The notes under the pieces: model-generated
Database searches by the model: none
Told to the model about the DNA's origin: nothing
Seen by the model: the letters and a program-made list of their open reading frames with translations, nothing else
In this document: positions 35,654-44,558 of the stretch, piece by piece
How the letters are laid out: each line of letters opens with the position of its first letter
How positions within the stretch are numbered: the stretch's first letter is position 1
Source of the DNA: an uncultured Clostridia bacterium
GTDB lineage: Bacteria; Bacillota; Clostridia; TANB77; CAG-508
Length of the DNA stretch: 64,000 nt
Assembly: GCA_934122085.1 (NCBI GenBank)
Contig: CAKOVS010000008.1
Coordinates: forward strand, 1 to 64,000
Direction: 5' to 3'
Made by a program: the position numbers and the translations under genes

Positions 35654-36742
35654 ATGAATACTGATATTAAAAGATTGAGAAGATTAAATGAATTAGTAAA
35701 TATATCATTAAAAAGAAAACATATAACTGTATTAGATCCTAAAGAGAAAGTTGAAGGAGTAGAAAATGATAGTGAAGGCATAATATATGATAAGGCAGAT
35801 TGGAAAATTTCTGACGAATTAAAGGCATATATAGATGAGTTATCAAAAAATGACAAACTATCAACAGAAGAGAAAATTTTATTAATATATGAAAAATTGT
35901 GTAAAGATTATGTATATGATGATAATTTAATATCTTATATAAAAAAAGTAGATGAAGATAGCTATAGTTTACCAGATTGGTATGGAAGAGATATTGATAG
36001 CGAATGGGAAGAAAATAGGCAAAAACATAATAGAAGAATTTGCTTTGAATTATCAAGGTATCTTGCAAAAGCATTAAAAGAACTTTTAAAAGATGATCAA
36101 TCATATGATGTTTGTATTTTTTGGGATAAAGATCTTACTCATTATTTTGTTGGTTTAACATGTGGTGAATATAGTGTAGACTTAGATTTAGATAACTTTT
36201 TTAATATTAAAGATTTAACAAGATTAAAAACAGATTTAACAGCAGAAGGAATAAACATTTTAGTAGATGATTCAGGAAAATTTAAAAAAGCACTTGATAA
36301 GTTTAATGAAGGTAAGGAAAAATTTGCTATAATAAAGATGGAAAGTGATATATCACAGAGAGAAGAACAAGAACATGAAACAGATGAAACAAAATTTGAA
36401 GATGAAGATGTAGAATTTTTAAATGAAGCAATAAAAGTTTTAGCAGAACAATATGATGTAGATTCTCAAGGAATTTATGAATATATGAAAGAAATTGTAG
36501 ATATTAGATTAGATCCAAAAAGTAGAAAAAAACTATGGAAAAGAATAGATGGAGAATCAAGAGAATCATTAAGATATATAAGATGTTTATGTGTAAATAT
36601 AAATGGAAAAGACTATCTAATTGATGTTGATAAAAAATTAATACGTCCATTTGATAGAGAAGAGTTAAATCAGAAAAGAACAAGTTTTGTAGAATATAGT
36701 GAACTTAGTCGTGGATCTTATGAATTTTATGATGGAAAATAG
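35654..36742 (+). CDS. Transglutaminase-like cysteine protein, paralogue 2
   Basis: 362 aa, clearly a paralogue of the preceding gene (24 bp upstream). The triad positions match: Cys130 in NRRICFELSRY, His163 in LTHYFVGL, Asp178 in DLDLDNF. Also shared are LPDWYGRDIDSEW, IKDLTRLK and YDVDSQGIYEYM. An acidic linker (REEQEHETDETKFEDED) is extra. No signal peptide or membrane segment. Same uncertainty about activity. The pair probably arose by tandem duplication, with considerable divergence since. Confidence 0.65.
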   Translation: MNTDIKRLRRLNELVNISLKRKHITVLDPKEKVEGVENDSEGIIYDKADWKISDELKAYIDELSKNDKLSTEEKILLIYEKLCKDYVYDDNLISYIKKVDEDSYSLPDWYGRDIDSEWEENRQKHNRRICFELSRYLAKALKELLKDDQSYDVCIFWDKDLTHYFVGLTCGEYSVDLDLDNFFNIKDLTRLKTDLTAEGINILVDDSGKFKKALDKFNEGKEKFAIIKMESDISQREEQEHETDETKFEDEDVEFLNEAIKVLAEQYDVDSQGIYEYMKEIVDIRLDPKSRKKLWKRIDGESRESLRYIRCLCVNINGKDYLIDVDKKLIRPFDREELNQKRTSFVEYSELSRGSYEFYDGK

Positions 36743-36746
36743 AAAT

Positions 36747-36775
36747 TTGAAAATAATAGAAAAATATGTTATAAT
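36747..36775 (+). promoter_or_regulatory. Promoter of the yjjX-like gene
   Basis: TTGAAA, 17-bp spacer, TATAAT with a TG two bases upstream (extended -10 type). Confidence 0.65.
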
Positions 36776-36807
36776 ATAGATACATAAATTTTTTAGGAGG
36801 AAATTCC

Positions 36808-37305
36808 ATGAAAGTTGAAATTGCTACTAATTCTACTGAAAAGATTAAAGGAATTAAGAATGCATTTTCTCGGTTTTTTTCAGTAAGCGATTCTGAAATT
36901 GAGTTTTTTAATTTAGCTGTTAAATCTGGAGTTCCAGAACAACCATTTAATGAAGAAACTTATAAAGGAGCTTTGAATAGGGTAAATACCCTAATTGAAA
37001 AAAGCAATGGAGCAGATTTTTATGTAAGCTGTGAAGCTGGAATTGAAACTTTTTCAAATGTATACTTTAATGTACAAGTTGTATGTATATGGGATAACAA
37101 TTTGAAAAGATACCTTTGGGGGAAGAGTACAGGTTGGCAAATTCCTACAGAAGATATTGAGAGAATTAAGGAAGAAAATCTTGATACATATCTTAGGGCT
37201 AAAGGTATACAGAGCATTAATGAATTGTTTGGAAATGACTATTCAAGAGAACAGGCAGTAAAACAAGCTGTTGAGCTTGCTTTATCAACTAAAAAGCTTA
37301 TGTAA
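36808..37305 (+). CDS. Inosine/xanthosine triphosphatase, YjjX type
   Basis: DUF84/YjjX family, 165 aa; hydrolyses non-canonical purine nucleotides (ITP, XTP) and so cleans the nucleotide pool. Starts VEIATNSTEKIKGIKNAFSRF, and carries SGVPEQPFNEETYKGALNR and CEAGIE, the expected family blocks. Monocistronic, with its own promoter and terminator. Function of the exact substrate is by family only. Confidence 0.85.
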   Translation: MKVEIATNSTEKIKGIKNAFSRFFSVSDSEIEFFNLAVKSGVPEQPFNEETYKGALNRVNTLIEKSNGADFYVSCEAGIETFSNVYFNVQVVCIWDNNLKRYLWGKSTGWQIPTEDIERIKEENLDTYLRAKGIQSINELFGNDYSREQAVKQAVELALSTKKLM

Positions 37306-37311
37306 AAGTAA

Positions 37312-37348
37312 AAAAAGACAAGAAAATTTAATTTCCTTGTCTTTTTTG
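37312..37348 (+). terminator. Terminator of the yjjX-like gene
   Basis: AAAGACAAG/CTTGTCTTT stem with flanking A and T runs; it may work in both directions. Confidence 0.8.
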
Positions 37349-37444
37349 TTTAAAATAAACTACATGTATATTGAAAAATAAGGAAAAATGTTGTATAGTA
37401 TTTTTAGAAAAATAAATAAGAGATTTTTAATAAATGGAGAGAAA

Positions 37445-38095
37445 ATGAAAGAACAAATATTAAAATTTTTAGGAAGAGATTCAGGCTTTGGAAAAGAAAA
37501 TAATTCCGCATATATAGAATATGAAAATAAATTATTATTAATAGATTGTGGATTTACAGTATTTTCAAGATTAAAAGATAAATTTGATTTTAATAAATAT
37601 GATGAGATAAATGTAATAATAACACATTTGCATAATGATCATGCTGGAACATTGAGTCAATTTATATTATATTTATATTTTATATATAATAAAAAAGTTA
37701 ATGTAATTACAAATTGTAAAAGAATAAAGGAATTTTTAGATATAACAGGAACTCCAGAAGAAGCATATGAGTTAAAAAAAGAAAATAAAAATATAAGATT
37801 TATAAAAACGGAACATGTAAAGTATTTAGATTCTTATGGGTTTGAGTTAACTATAAATAATAAAAGAATTGTATATACGGGAGATACTAATACTCTAAAA
37901 CCATTTAAACCATATCTAAAAAATGCAGAGGAGTTCTATGTAGATGTTTCAAGAGCAGGAGGAGCACATCTAAAAATAGATGATATTAAAACTGAATTAG
38001 AAGAAATACAAAAAAATGGGACAGATGTATATTTAATGCATATAGATGATGCTGAATATATAAGAAAAGTTACAAATAATATTTTTAAAATGTAA
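37445..38095 (+). CDS. Metallo-beta-lactamase-fold hydrolase
   Basis: 216 aa from ATG 37445 (GGAGAG upstream; the in-frame ATG at 37388 lacks a ribosome binding site). Zinc motif THLHNDHAG, then YTGDTN and a terminal LMHID. A stand-alone MBL fold of the YycJ/RNase Z-like type, with no recognised extra domain. The substrate is unknown. It precedes mscL by 39 bp. Confidence 0.7.
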   Translation: MKEQILKFLGRDSGFGKENNSAYIEYENKLLLIDCGFTVFSRLKDKFDFNKYDEINVIITHLHNDHAGTLSQFILYLYFIYNKKVNVITNCKRIKEFLDITGTPEEAYELKKENKNIRFIKTEHVKYLDSYGFELTINNKRIVYTGDTNTLKPFKPYLKNAEEFYVDVSRAGGAHLKIDDIKTELEEIQKNGTDVYLMHIDDAEYIRKVTNNIFKM

Positions 38096-38134
38096 AATGA
38101 AATGTATTATAATAATTAAAAATGGAGATTAAAG

Positions 38135-38644
38135 ATGAAAAAAGAAAATGAAGAAAAAATAAAAGAAGCAAAAGAAGTAATAGAAAAAGCAAAGAAAAAA
38201 CAAGGAAAATTTTTAAAAGAATTTAAAGAATTTGCATTAAGAGGAAATGTTTTAGATTTAGCTGTTGGAGTATTAATAGGAGGAGCATTCCAAAGTGTAG
38301 TAACATCATTTACAAGTAATATAATATCACCAATATTAGGATGTTTTGGAGGAGTAAATTTTTCTGAGTGGGTATTAGAAATTGGAAAATTAAAATTAAC
38401 ATATGGTGCATTTTTAACAGACATAATAAACTTTTTAATAATGGCATTTGTAATATTTATGTTAGTAAAAGTTATGAATAAAATAGCAAAAATAGGAGAA
38501 AGACCAGAAGAAACAAAAGAAGAAACAACCAAAATTTGTCCACATTGTTATAACAAAATAAATATTAAGGCAGATAGATGTCCATATTGTACATCAAAAT
38601 TAAATGAAAGCATAGATAATATTAAGGAGAATCTTAATAAATAA
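38135..38644 (+). CDS. mscL: Large-conductance mechanosensitive channel with C-terminal zinc ribbon
   Basis: MscL releases solutes on osmotic downshock. The hallmark FKEFALRGNVLDLAVGVLIG is present, followed by the second membrane helix. At 169 aa it is longer than usual (about 120-150): an N-terminal charged helix of ~25 residues is added, and the C-terminus ends in a zinc ribbon CPHC...CPYC before an acidic helix. The ribbon is likely cytoplasmic and may bind a partner or metal. Confidence 0.88.
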   Translation: MKKENEEKIKEAKEVIEKAKKKQGKFLKEFKEFALRGNVLDLAVGVLIGGAFQSVVTSFTSNIISPILGCFGGVNFSEWVLEIGKLKLTYGAFLTDIINFLIMAFVIFMLVKVMNKIAKIGERPEETKEETTKICPHCYNKINIKADRCPYCTSKLNESIDNIKENLNK

Positions 38645-38705
38645 AACATTGATTTTATGAAAATATTGTGGTAGAATGACTACGAAAATAGTGGAAGGAG
38701 AAAAA

Positions 38706-39653
38706 ATGAAAAAAATATCAATAGTAGTACCAGTATATTATAACCATGATAATTTATTGCCATTATATGCTGATTTAAAAGAAAAAGTACTATCAAAATT
38801 AGATAGAGAATATGAATTAATATTTGTAGACGATGGTTCAAAAGATGACTCATATTCAGTAATGAGAGAATTGGCTAAAATAGATTCCAATATAAAAACA
38901 ATAAAATTATCAAGAAATTTTGGTGAACATTCTGCAATACTAGCAGGATTATCACAATGTACTGGAGATTGTGCAGTGAGAAAAGCAGCAGATTTACAGG
39001 AACCATCTGAAATGATATTAGATATGATAAAAAAATATGATGAAGGATATAAAGTTGTATTAGCAACAAGAGCAGATAGAGAAGAACCAGTAACACAAAA
39101 AATGTTTTCGAATTTATATGCATTTTTAATGAGAAAATTAGCGTTACATAATATGCCAAAAGGTGGATTTGATTCGTTTTTAATAGATAGACAAGTCATA
39201 AATTTGTTAGTAAAAATGCAAGAAAAAAACACATCATTAATGAGCCAAATATTATGGGCAGGATTTGAAACAACAACTATCCCATATGTAAGAAAAAAGA
39301 GAGAAATAGGAAAATCAAGATGGACATTATCTAAAAAAATAAAATTAGTATATGACTCATTATTAAGTTTTTCATATTTTCCGGTAAAAATGATAACAAC
39401 AGCAGGATTTTTAACATCATTGTTATCATTAATTTTATTAATTGTTATTGTTTGTCAAAAAATAACTGGAAAAATAGATGTTGAAGGATATACATCTCTT
39501 GTAATGATTATGCTTATGGGATTTGGCATAATTATGCTTTCAATAGGTGTTATAGGAGAATATTTATGGAGAACATATGATGCTGCAAGAAAAAGACCAC
39601 CATATATAATTGAGAAAGTTGAAAAAGGGGAAAAAGGGCAAGATGACAAATGA
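38706..39653 (+). CDS. Glycosyltransferase family 2 (polyprenyl-phosphate type)
   Basis: 315 aa. The GT-A fold begins ISIVVPVYYNHDNL, with FVDDGSKDDSY (donor and metal) and the later QEPSEM block. Two C-terminal membrane helices (residues ~230-300) place it with DPM1/GtrB-like enzymes that load a sugar onto undecaprenyl phosphate. ATG 38706 is chosen after GGAAGGAG. Overlaps the next gene by 11 bp: likely the flippase-free pair GT2 plus membrane transferase. Confidence 0.85.
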   Translation: MKKISIVVPVYYNHDNLLPLYADLKEKVLSKLDREYELIFVDDGSKDDSYSVMRELAKIDSNIKTIKLSRNFGEHSAILAGLSQCTGDCAVRKAADLQEPSEMILDMIKKYDEGYKVVLATRADREEPVTQKMFSNLYAFLMRKLALHNMPKGGFDSFLIDRQVINLLVKMQEKNTSLMSQILWAGFETTTIPYVRKKREIGKSRWTLSKKIKLVYDSLLSFSYFPVKMITTAGFLTSLLSLILLIVIVCQKITGKIDVEGYTSLVMIMLMGFGIIMLSIGVIGEYLWRTYDAARKRPPYIIEKVEKGEKGQDDK

Positions 39654-41016
39654 AATAAAAAAATATAAAGTTAATATTAATAACTTTCTTGAAAAACATA
39701 AAAAAATAATAATGTTACTATTTTTAATAATATTATTTTGTTATTATTTAATTTGGACAGTTTCACAACCATATGATTCATGCCCAGATGAATATATGAA
39801 ATGGGATATATGTAAATATATGTTTGAGAATAATAAATTACCAAGAGGTGATGATCCAAGTATACGCAATCCAATATGGGGGATTTCATATGCATTTCAG
39901 CCGATTTTTACATATATGATTAGTACAATATTTATGAAAATAGCTTCTATTTTTACAATGAAGCAATTTTCACTAGTAGTTGCGGCCAGACTTGTAAGTA
40001 CTATAAGTATGACAATAGCAATATATTTTGTAATAAAGATAGCAGATAAATTATTTAAAAATCAAACAATATATAAGATGTTATTTGTTGGATTAATTGC
40101 ATTTCAACCAATAACTGCATTTTTAGCATCATATATAAATAATGATTCAACAGCAGTGTTAGCAACAACAATGATAATATATTTATGGATTTTAGGATTA
40201 GAGAGTAATTGGAAAACAAAACATTGCATTTTATTAGGTTTAGCAATTGGTTTTTGTGCGCTTACATATTATAATGCATATGGATATATATTATGTAGTA
40301 TAATTTTATGCTTAATATCAGTAATTTCTAATAAAATGAAATGTAAAGAGATATGGCAAAAAGTTTTAATAGTTGGATTAATTGCATTTATGTTCGCAGG
40401 ATGGTGGTTTATTAGAAATGCAGTATTATATAATGGAGACTTTTTAGGGATAGGAGTACAAAATGAATGTGGGGATAAATATGCATTAGATGAATATAAG
40501 CCATCAACAAGGATGACAATTCAAAAACAAGGAAAAACATTTATAGAAATGCTTCTTAAAGAAAGATGGTTAAAAACAACTATAATTAGTTTTATTGGAA
40601 TTTTTGGATATCATTCAATAATTATGTCTCAAAAAATATATTATTGTTATTTTGTAATATGGTTAATTGGTGGAATAGGTTGTTTAATAAATTTTAAAGA
40701 GTTATTTGTATATAAAAAAGAAGAAAAAAATAAATATCTTTTAAACTATATATTAATATTATCAATAATAATACCAATTGGACTAAGTGCAGTATATTCA
40801 TACTTTAGTGATTTTCAACCACAAGGAAGATATATTATGGGAATTATAGTACCATTTACATATTTTTTAGTAAATGGAATTAAAGCAATTCTGGACAAAA
40901 TTGTTAAAAATAAGAAAATAAAAAATATTTTTGTTGGAATTATAATAGCTCTAATAGTAGTAATATCATTTAAAGCGTTATTTTCATATATAATCCCAAC
41001 TTATAGAGTAAAATAG
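39643..41016 (+). CDS. Polytopic glycosyltransferase-like membrane protein
   Basis: 457 aa with about 11 membrane helices. The first outer loop carries DSCPDEYMKWDICKYM, an acidic motif like the catalytic D-E of GT-C fold (DUF2142/GT39) enzymes that use lipid-linked sugars. It overlaps the upstream GT2, suggesting that GT2 makes the polyprenyl-phosphate sugar and this protein transfers it to a surface polymer. Family placement is by topology and loop motif only. Confidence 0.7.
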   Translation: MTNEIKKYKVNINNFLEKHKKIIMLLFLIILFCYYLIWTVSQPYDSCPDEYMKWDICKYMFENNKLPRGDDPSIRNPIWGISYAFQPIFTYMISTIFMKIASIFTMKQFSLVVAARLVSTISMTIAIYFVIKIADKLFKNQTIYKMLFVGLIAFQPITAFLASYINNDSTAVLATTMIIYLWILGLESNWKTKHCILLGLAIGFCALTYYNAYGYILCSIILCLISVISNKMKCKEIWQKVLIVGLIAFMFAGWWFIRNAVLYNGDFLGIGVQNECGDKYALDEYKPSTRMTIQKQGKTFIEMLLKERWLKTTIISFIGIFGYHSIIMSQKIYYCYFVIWLIGGIGCLINFKELFVYKKEEKNKYLLNYILILSIIIPIGLSAVYSYFSDFQPQGRYIMGIIVPFTYFLVNGIKAILDKIVKNKKIKNIFVGIIIALIVVISFKALFSYIIPTYRVK

Positions 41017-41031
41017 AAAGAAGAGGGTAAA

Positions 41032-42162
41032 ATGATAGGGTTTAATGTACCAATTTATATGAAAGAATCAATAGACTGCATAAGAAAAGCAGCAGAAAGT
41101 AGAAAAATTTGTGGAGATGGAGCATTCACAAAAAAATGTAGTGAATGGATGGAGAAAAAATTTAATGCTAATAAAGTATTATTAACAACGTCTTGTACAT
41201 CAGCATTAGAAATGGCTGCAATATTATTAGACTTAAAACCAGGTGACGAAGTAATAATGCCATCATATACATTTGTGTCAACAGCTGATGCATTTGTAAT
41301 GGTAGGTGCAAAAGTTGTATTTGCAGATGTAAATCCAGATACAATGAATATAGATGAAGAAAAGATTAAAGAAGCAATAACAAATAAAACTAAAGCAATT
41401 GTTGTTGTCCATTATGCAGGAATTTCACCAAATATGGATAAAATAATGCAAATTGCAAAAGAGCATAATTTAAAAGTTGTAGAAGATGCAGCACAAGGTT
41501 TTATGGCAAAATATAAAGATAAATATCTTGGAACAATAGGAGATATTGGATGTTATAGTTTTCATGAAACGAAAAATTATAGTATGGGTGAAGGTGGAGC
41601 TGTTGTAATAAATGACCCAAAATTAATTGAAAGAGCAGAAATAATAAGAGAAAAAGGAACAAATAGAAATAAATTCTTTAGAGGAGAAATTGATAAATAT
41701 ACATGGGTTGATTATGGTTCATCATATTTGCCAAGTGAATTAAATTGTGCTTACTTATATCCTCAATTAGAAAAAGCAGAAGAAATAAATAATGCTAGAT
41801 TAGCTTCTTGGGATTATTATAAAAAAGAATTAAGCGAATTAGAAGAAAAAGGATTAATAAAAATTCAAATAGTTCCAGAATATAGTACACACAATGCACA
41901 TATGTTTTATATAAAAGCAAAAAATTTAGAAGAAAGAACAAAATTGATAAAATATTTAAAAGATAATGGAATTCAAGCTGTATTTCATTATATACCATTA
42001 CACGATTCACCAGCAGGAAAGAGATTTTGTAGATTTAATGGGAAAGATGAATATACAACATCAGAAAGTGAAAAATTAGTTAGATTACCAATGTATTATG
42101 GATTAACAAAATCAGAACAAGATGAGGTAATAAAAAGAATAAAAGAATTCTATAAAAACTAA
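41032..42162 (+). CDS. wecE: dTDP-4-amino-4,6-dideoxygalactose transaminase (WecE type)
   Basis: PLP-dependent DegT/DnrJ/EryC1 aminotransferase, 376 aa. It converts dTDP-4-keto-6-deoxyglucose to dTDP-4-amino-4,6-dideoxygalactose. The block GTNRNKFFRGEIDKYTWVDY then GSSYLPSELNCAYL is specific to WecE/RffA; the PLP lysine is in SFHETKNYSMGEGGA. It follows the glycosyltransferase pair by 15 bp, so this amino sugar is probably the one that they transfer. Confidence 0.88.
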   Translation: MIGFNVPIYMKESIDCIRKAAESRKICGDGAFTKKCSEWMEKKFNANKVLLTTSCTSALEMAAILLDLKPGDEVIMPSYTFVSTADAFVMVGAKVVFADVNPDTMNIDEEKIKEAITNKTKAIVVVHYAGISPNMDKIMQIAKEHNLKVVEDAAQGFMAKYKDKYLGTIGDIGCYSFHETKNYSMGEGGAVVINDPKLIERAEIIREKGTNRNKFFRGEIDKYTWVDYGSSYLPSELNCAYLYPQLEKAEEINNARLASWDYYKKELSELEEKGLIKIQIVPEYSTHNAHMFYIKAKNLEERTKLIKYLKDNGIQAVFHYIPLHDSPAGKRFCRFNGKDEYTTSESEKLVRLPMYYGLTKSEQDEVIKRIKEFYKN

Positions 42163-42206
42163 GTAAAATAATAATAGTAAAAAAGTTATAGAGAGGAAGT
42201 CTTCAA

Positions 42207-43322
42207 ATGAAAAAAATTGTAATAATAGGTGCAAATAATTTTCAAATGCCATTAATAAAAAAAGCTAATCAACTAGGATATGAGACACATGTTTTTGCTT
42301 GGGCAGATGGAGCTATTGGAGCAGAATTTGCAGATTACTTTTATCCAATTAGTATAGTAGAAAAAGATGAAATATTAAAAAAATGCAAAGAAATAAAGCC
42401 AGATGCTGTTATTTCTGTTGCATCTGATTTAGCTACACTAACAGTGAATTATTTAGCAGAAAAATTAGGACTTGTTGGAAATAGCTTAGAATGTACTAAC
42501 ATTTCGACAAATAAATATGAAATGAGAAAAGCATTTCAAAAAAATGGTGTATCAGTACCTAAATTTTTTGAAATATCAAATATTAATGAATTAGCAAAAA
42601 TAAAAGAAATGAAAGCCCCAATAATTGTAAAACCAACAGATAGATCTGGAAGTAGGTCAATTACTAAAATTGAAGACTTAAATGATGTTGAAAAATTAAA
42701 AAAAGCAATAAATGAAGCAATAGAAGTATCATTTGAAAAAAAGGCAATTGTAGAAGAATATATTGATGGAGAAGAATTCAGTGCAGAAGGAATTACATAT
42801 AAAGGGAAACATACTTTATTAACAATAACAAGAAAACAAACAACTGGTGCACCACATTTTATAGAAACAGGGCATACTGAACCAGCAGAATTAAGTTATG
42901 AAATGCAAGAAAAAGTAAAAAAAGAAGTATTTGCAGGTTTAAATAGTTTAAAGATAGAAAATAGTGCATCACATACAGAATTCAAAATAACACCAGAAGG
43001 CGAAGTAAAAATAATAGAAATAGGTGCAAGAATGGGAGGGGATTGTATTGGTTCAGACTTAGTACAAATTTCCACAGGATATGATTTCTTAAAAATGGTA
43101 ATAGATGTAGCATTAGGAAATGCTCCTGATTTTACAAAAGTAACAGAACCTAAGAAGGCAGTAATAAAATTTATTTTTACCCAAACTGATGTAGAAGAAT
43201 TAGAAAAAGTAAAAAGAGAACATCCAAAATATATTTATTATATTAGTCCAATAGATGAAATAAATTCACATGAAATTATTGATAGTTCAACAAGATATGG
43301 ATATTATATTTTAGCTATATAA
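42207..43322 (+). CDS. ATP-grasp ligase
   Basis: 371 aa. N-terminal preATP-grasp fold (VIIGANNFQMPLIKKANQLG), then ATP-grasp with IIVKPTDRSGSRSITKI, the VEEYIDGEEFSAEG loop and the metal site EIGARMGGDCIG. Such stand-alone enzymes join a carboxylate to an amine. Coming right after wecE, it may acylate the amino sugar with an amino acid, which is inference. Not a standard purine or D-Ala enzyme. Confidence 0.75.
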   Translation: MKKIVIIGANNFQMPLIKKANQLGYETHVFAWADGAIGAEFADYFYPISIVEKDEILKKCKEIKPDAVISVASDLATLTVNYLAEKLGLVGNSLECTNISTNKYEMRKAFQKNGVSVPKFFEISNINELAKIKEMKAPIIVKPTDRSGSRSITKIEDLNDVEKLKKAINEAIEVSFEKKAIVEEYIDGEEFSAEGITYKGKHTLLTITRKQTTGAPHFIETGHTEPAELSYEMQEKVKKEVFAGLNSLKIENSASHTEFKITPEGEVKIIEIGARMGGDCIGSDLVQISTGYDFLKMVIDVALGNAPDFTKVTEPKKAVIKFIFTQTDVEELEKVKREHPKYIYYISPIDEINSHEIIDSSTRYGYYILAI

Positions 43323-43357
43323 AAAATATAAATATTATTGAAAGGAAATAATTTTAT

Positions 43358-44041
43358 ATGGAATTAATTATAATAACAGCAATAATTGCGATTATGATAA
43401 TGATAATATTAATGCCAATTAATATTAAGAAAATGAATAAAATAGCAACAGATAAAGAACTAAATGAAATATCAGAAAAATACCCAGATAATACTGAAAT
43501 ATGTAAAGAAATATTATTAAAATTAGAAAATAAAAGAACTAAGATAGAAGAAAATAAAGATTCAGAATCAACATTATATTTTGCATTACAAGACAAAATT
43601 TATATAGGAAATACACATGGAAGTTTTACGAGAATTCAAACAATTGCACATGAATGTTTACATTCTATTCAAGATAGAAAATTATTAATTTTTAATTTTA
43701 TATTTTCAAACATATATTTATTATATTTTGTAATAATATGTATATTAGTAATTTTAAAGAAATTGCAAAATGAATTAGTGTTTTCAAATATATTATTAAT
43801 AATAAGCATGTTATATTATGCTATTAGAATGTTTTTAGAAAATGATGCAATGATAAAAGCAGAATATTTAGCAAAAGAATATTTGAACGAAAAACAAATA
43901 TCAAATAAAAAAGAGATAGAAAAATTAAAAAAAGGGTTCCAAGAATTAAATAAAGGTGGGATAATAGCTACAAATTCAAGTTTATTTATAAAGATTATGT
44001 TAAAAGTTGCAGTTTTTAATTTATTAGCATTGATTTTCTAG
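43358..44041 (+). CDS. Membrane-embedded zinc metallopeptidase-like protein
   Basis: 227 aa with a first membrane helix at residues 1-22 and two more near residues 115-170. The motif TIAHECLHSIQD is an HExxH-type zinc site (His, Glu, His), and a distal acidic residue sits in ENDAMIKAEYLAKEYL, as in YugP-like peptidases. Located before secG. The substrate is unknown. Confidence 0.65.
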   Translation: MELIIITAIIAIMIMIILMPINIKKMNKIATDKELNEISEKYPDNTEICKEILLKLENKRTKIEENKDSESTLYFALQDKIYIGNTHGSFTRIQTIAHECLHSIQDRKLLIFNFIFSNIYLLYFVIICILVILKKLQNELVFSNILLIISMLYYAIRMFLENDAMIKAEYLAKEYLNEKQISNKKEIEKLKKGFQELNKGGIIATNSSLFIKIMLKVAVFNLLALIF

Positions 44042-44107
44042 GAAATATATGTTAAAATGTTCTAGTATTATAAATATGAATAATTAAACCGTTAGGAGGA
44101 ATACTAA

Positions 44108-44356
44108 ATGCAAGTAGTAAAAATAATATTAGTTGTAGTAGATTTAATAATTTGTTTAGCATTAACAATATTAGCCATGATACAATCAAAAGATGATGCA
44201 GGTTTATCATCAACAATAACAGGTTCATCTACAAATAACTTTTTTGAGAAAAATAAAGGCAGAACAAAAGAAGGAATGCAAAAAAAATGGACTATTATAT
44301 TAGGAATAGTATTTGTAATAGTTACAATAGCACTTTCTATAATTTACATAGCATAA
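44108..44356 (+). CDS. secG: Preprotein translocase subunit SecG
   Basis: 82 aa with two membrane helices (residues ~5-25 and ~60-81) and the conserved LAMIQSKDDAGLSSTITGS-like loop. SecG assists protein export through SecYEG. Followed by a terminator, element copy 4 and rnr; the secG-rnr order is common in Firmicutes. Confidence 0.92.
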   Translation: MQVVKIILVVVDLIICLALTILAMIQSKDDAGLSSTITGSSTNNFFEKNKGRTKEGMQKKWTIILGIVFVIVTIALSIIYIA

Positions 44357-44363
44357 ATTAACA

Positions 44364-44392
44364 AAAGCGGTTCACTAGAACTGCTTTCTTTT
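44364..44392 (+). terminator. Terminator of secG
   Basis: AGCGGTTC/GAACTGCT stem with loop ACTA, then TTCTTTT, running into the first arm of hairpin element copy 4. Confidence 0.65.
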
Positions 44393-44530
44393 ATATAATA
44401 GGAAAGTATTACTTTCCTATTATATAAAAAGCTACAATCGCTAGCCCTTTGAGATTTTCTCCTTTTAGTCGAAAACTCAAATCGGGCGAGAACAAATCAA
44501 AGAAAAATTTTCAATTTTTCTTATTTGTTC
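44392..44530 (+). repeat. Intergenic multi-hairpin element, copy 4 (upstream of rnr)
   Basis: Stem I (44392-44426): TATATAATAGGAAAGTA/TACTTTCCTATTATATA, perfect; relative to copy 3 the sixth pair changes in both arms. GCTA/TAGC hairpin, then stem II identical to copy 3 (GCCC-TTTGAG-TTTTC with GAAAA-CTCAAA-GGGC). Stem III (about 44489-44530): GAACAAAT/ATTTGTTC with a completely different, AT-rich inside. rnr starts 28 bp later. Confidence 0.85.
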
Positions 44531-44558
44531 TATATTAAATCATAATTTAGGAGGAAAA

